Shown in pieces: positions 19,085 to 21,388 of a stretch of 21,388 nt of DNA. The DNA lies in the NCBI GenBank assembly GCA_036897625.1, contig JAYMTA010001171.1, positions 1-21,388 on the forward strand, in the 5' to 3' direction. A program made the translations under genes and the position numbers. The notes beneath the pieces are model-generated. The model was not told the origin of the DNA. It was given only the letters and a program-made list of their open reading frames with translations, and made no database searches. Every line of letters starts with the position of its first letter. The stretch's first letter is position 1. The DNA is from Pelargonium cotyledonis. Taxonomy: Eukaryota; Streptophyta; Magnoliopsida; Geraniales; Geraniaceae.

Positions 19085-19295
19085 GGTTTTAACCATAAGG
19101 TTTTTGAGTAAGCTCGCACTTTTGCGATATGTATATTTAAGCCATTTGACCATACTCAGATTAATCCACATTCGAGGCTTGGTCACAGGGTTAAGAATTT
19201 CTCACTTCTTCCTCATATGTATGTTGAGTGGGAATCGAACTCAAAAACTCTTCTCACTCACGCAGTCCCAACACACCAACTGCGCTTTTCATGTA
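19085..19295 (-). mobile_element. tRNA-derived SINE
   Basis: On the - strand AGCGCAGTTGG (A box, 19276-19286) is followed by AGTTCGATTCC (B box, 19231-19241), both near-perfect internal Pol III promoter boxes with tRNA-like spacing. A body of about 150 bases without tRNA similarity runs on to about 19085. This head-plus-body layout is that of plant SINEs. The target duplication and 3' tail were not confirmed. Confidence 0.6.
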
Positions 19296-20065
19296 GATTC
19301 GTCCCTGCATAGCATAAAAATTATGTGAAATTTAATTTGGTTCTGTATTTGGTATAAGCATGAACATGCAGTACAAGTGTAAAACTCCTAAACGGGCCAA
19401 ATCCATACGGATGGAGCAATTCCGGATAGAGACGTTGGATCCAAACAGACCAAGCGGGTCCGCTCCGGTTAGATTCCCAATCCATCTGCCAGCTTTCCTT
19501 TGTCCACAAACGTCCAGGACATTACGGTCAATTCACCCAGTTAATAATGTAACCAAACTATAAATAAAAAACACCATGTATTTGAATAATTAGAGGTGGG
19601 ACCCATTGAAACGGGTAATTACATATCCATTGCTACTGCCCAATTTGGCAGAAAATCTGAGCCGTTTCACGCACATCCACCGGAAAAACCTAATTTAGTC
19701 CCTTAAATTTTGAGTTTGAACCTAATTTAAAACCGAAAATAGTTTACGAAATTTTAACTCAGTTTGGTTTTTGAACATTTTTTTAACCGGGATTTTTTTT
19801 TAAAACTTTCAAATACGTGTATGAATTTTTGATATAAACTTTAATAAAAAATATCATTTTGAGTAAATGTTTAAAAGTTCATATATTATTTTGATTAGAA
19901 GAAAATTTATATTCAAATTGAGTATTTTACCGTATCTTTTTACTACACTCAGCCAAGCCAAGCTACAAAGCCGATTAGCCAGTTAGGCTATCGAGCTCAA
20001 CTCGGTTTGGCTTGGCTTGAGTGGTGTGAAAAACTTGAAAGTTAAAATGGTAAAAAAAGGGCGCA
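19296..20065. other. upstream flank of the HIPP gene
   Basis: 19380-19560 is less AT-rich, with no recognised product. 19690-19920 has the wording of a common plant dispersed repeat (AATTTAGTCCCTTAAATTTT). 19950-20020 repeats GGCTTGGCTTGAG-like words. No gene was seen. Confidence 0.4.
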
Positions 20066-20072
20066 AAAAATC

Positions 20073-20085
20073 CCATAAATAAAGG
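20073..20085 (+). promoter_or_regulatory. TATA-like element of the HIPP gene
   Basis: CCATAAATAAAGG lies about 290 bases before the start codon. It is followed by a CT-rich leader (20155-20220), common in plant 5' UTRs. Assignment is by position only. Confidence 0.35.
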
Positions 20086-20365
20086 GTTCAAAAGAAAAGA
20101 GTGTAATAAGAGAGGCACTACTCTCCATGCCAGTGTTTGCCTAGCTGCTGCTGTCTTCACTCTCTCTGCTATATCCCTACATCTCTCTCTCCTAATTTCA
20201 TAAATTTTCTCTCTCCAACCACCGCCTCTGAATCTCCATCACTTGGAACTACAATCTTGTTTTCTCTACAACCCAACCTACACTCCCCCAGTCTCGTTCT
20301 TTTCCTGTTTTTGTTTAGATCTCCTCCTCTGTTTACTGCATTTTCAGTGAACAACTACTAGAGCT

Positions 20366-21388
20366 ATGAGTAAAGAAGAGTTTCTCAAGATCCAGGTTCG
20401 TATCCTTTTGTTCCATGCTTCACCTCCACTCATTGTTAATTGTTTCATTACTCACTTTTGTGTTTTTTGTTTTGGATGATTTTGTGTTTTTACTCTGTTT
20501 TTTTTTTATTTTTATTTTTTTATATATTTTGTTTGTGTTTTGGTTGCGCATGCAGACTTGTGTACTGAAAGTGAATATACACTGTGATGGATGTAAGCAT
20601 AAAGTGAAGAAAATCTTGCAGAAAATCGATGGTACAATTCAGCTCCCGTAATTTTATTACCCACCAAAATGTACCATAATATTGGTTTTTTTTTTTCTTG
20701 GGCTGAATTATTGTGATTTCTATTTGGAAGGTGTTTTCAAAACCACCATAGATTCCGAGCAGGGGAAGGTAACGGTTTCCGGGAACGTAGACCCGTCGGT
20801 ACTGATAAAGAAGCTCGCGAAATCTGGAAAACATGCAGAGCTGTGGGGAGCTCCGAAGAGCAACAACAACCAGAATCAGAATCAGAAGCAGAACAATCTG
20901 GTGAACCAGATGAAGAATATGCAAATTGACAATAAAGGAGGAAATAACAAAGGCCAGAAAGGCGGAAACCCGGCTCCGGCGAAGGGCGGGCAGGCCAAGG
21001 GTGGGCATAGTACGGCACAGATTCAGCAGCAGCAATTGCAGCAGCTGCAGCAACTTGCTCAGATGAAAGGGTTTCAAGATCTGAAGCTGCCTCAGTTCAA
21101 GGACATGAAAATGCCTATGAAAGATCCCAACAACAACAACCAGAAGGCTGTTAAGTTTAACCTGCAGGAGGATGAGGATCTGAGTGACGATGAGTATGAT
21201 GATTATGACGACGATGAAGATTACGACGACGAAGATGAGTTCGAGGATGAGCTTGATGATCCTCACCTTCCGGTGAATAAGATGAAACAGCCTCCCATGG
21301 CGGGCGGGCACGGGCACGGGCACGGTATGCCTCCTAATATGATGATGAATCCCCCAAAAGGGGGGAATGGAAAGAAAGGAGGTGCCGG
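20366..21388 (+). CDS. HIPP33: heavy-metal-associated isoprenylated plant protein (HIPP32/33/34 type), 3' end outside the window
   Basis: Exons 20366-20395 (only ten codons), 20556-20631 and 20731 to beyond 21388 join in frame; 254 residues are visible. It begins [20 protein letters not shown]. The HMA metal-binding loop is HCDGC with Cys20 and Cys23, followed by [15 protein letters not shown] and [20 protein letters not shown]. The HMA fold thus covers about residues 11-76 and is split over three exons. Next come [11 protein letters not shown], an Asn/Gln/Lys-rich linker, a Gly/Lys-rich stretch, a Gln-rich run, and a strongly acidic Asp/Glu segment (about residues 184-214). A His-Gly repeat (GGHGHGHG) and Gly/Lys-rich sequence follow. 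HIPPs bind heavy metals or protein partners and are prenylated at a C-terminal CaaX box, which is not visible here. Family assignment is firm; choice among HIPP32, 33 and 34 is not. Confidence 0.93.
20396..20555 (+). other. intron 1 of the HIPP gene
   Basis: 160-bp, very T-rich intron (donor GTTCGT, acceptor TGCAG), phase 0, directly after the ten-codon first exon. Confidence 0.85.
20632..20730 (+). other. intron 2 of the HIPP gene
   Basis: 99-bp intron from GTACAA to GGAAG that splits a Gly codon. Reading through it meets a stop within five codons after the junction. Confidence 0.85.

Noticed and set aside
20520-21323. 267-codon open frame on the - strand
   Set aside because: It is antisense to the HIPP exons and crosses both of their introns' sequence. 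Its hydrophobic residues are the complement of the Asp/Glu/Lys/Asn-rich HIPP codons.

Overview
This is nuclear DNA from a flowering plant, most likely a dicot. The genome is AT-rich, the genes carry GT-AG introns, and the spaces between genes are packed with decayed mobile elements (Ty3/gypsy fragments, a Stowaway-like MITE, tRNA-derived SINEs, foldback elements). The species cannot be named from the sequence. No prokaryotic-type operon, CRISPR array or intact transposon was seen.

Three genuine genes lie on the + strand. (1) 194-2169: the last four coding exons of a TVP38/TMEM64-type (SNARE-associated Golgi, VTT-domain) membrane protein, cut off at its 5' side by the window edge. (2) 3703-8772: a complete three-exon RING E3 ubiquitin ligase of the LOG2/LUL family (367 aa), with a 3.8-kb first intron full of retroelement debris. 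(3) 20366 to the window end: a heavy-metal-associated isoprenylated plant protein (HIPP32/33/34 group), three exons seen, with the C-terminus and prenylation motif outside the window. From memory, Arabidopsis At5g19070-At5g19080-At5g19090 (SNARE-associated protein, LUL3, HIPP33) have the same order, so the window looks like a conserved micro-syntenic block expanded by about 11.6 kb of insertions between genes 2 and 3.

That 8.8-20.1 kb gap is the unusual part. A roughly 0.75-kb module occurs twice in direct orientation (about 9015-9748 and 13376-14143). Each copy has a CRE-like box, a TATAAAAG box, a nearly invariant core with a small hairpin, a tRNA-like SINE and an AATAAA. Between the copies lies a broken AVT1-type vacuolar amino-acid transporter gene on the - strand (about 12800 down to 11078). 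One of its exons has been amplified into a seven-fold tandem array (11806-12497). A Stowaway-like MITE (11592-11791), two short foldback elements (10388-10484, 10776-10907) and other inverted repeats complete the cluster. Further right are a 338-bp tandem duplication (16069-16744), an unrecognised stretch (16750-18590), a hairpin (18593-18631) and a SINE (about 19085-19295).

All exon boundaries come from reading frames, splice sites and remembered family sequences. No alignment or database search was run. Nothing here amounts to a convincing new multi-gene system. The best candidates for something undescribed are the duplicated promoter-plus-hairpin module and the exon-derived tandem array.
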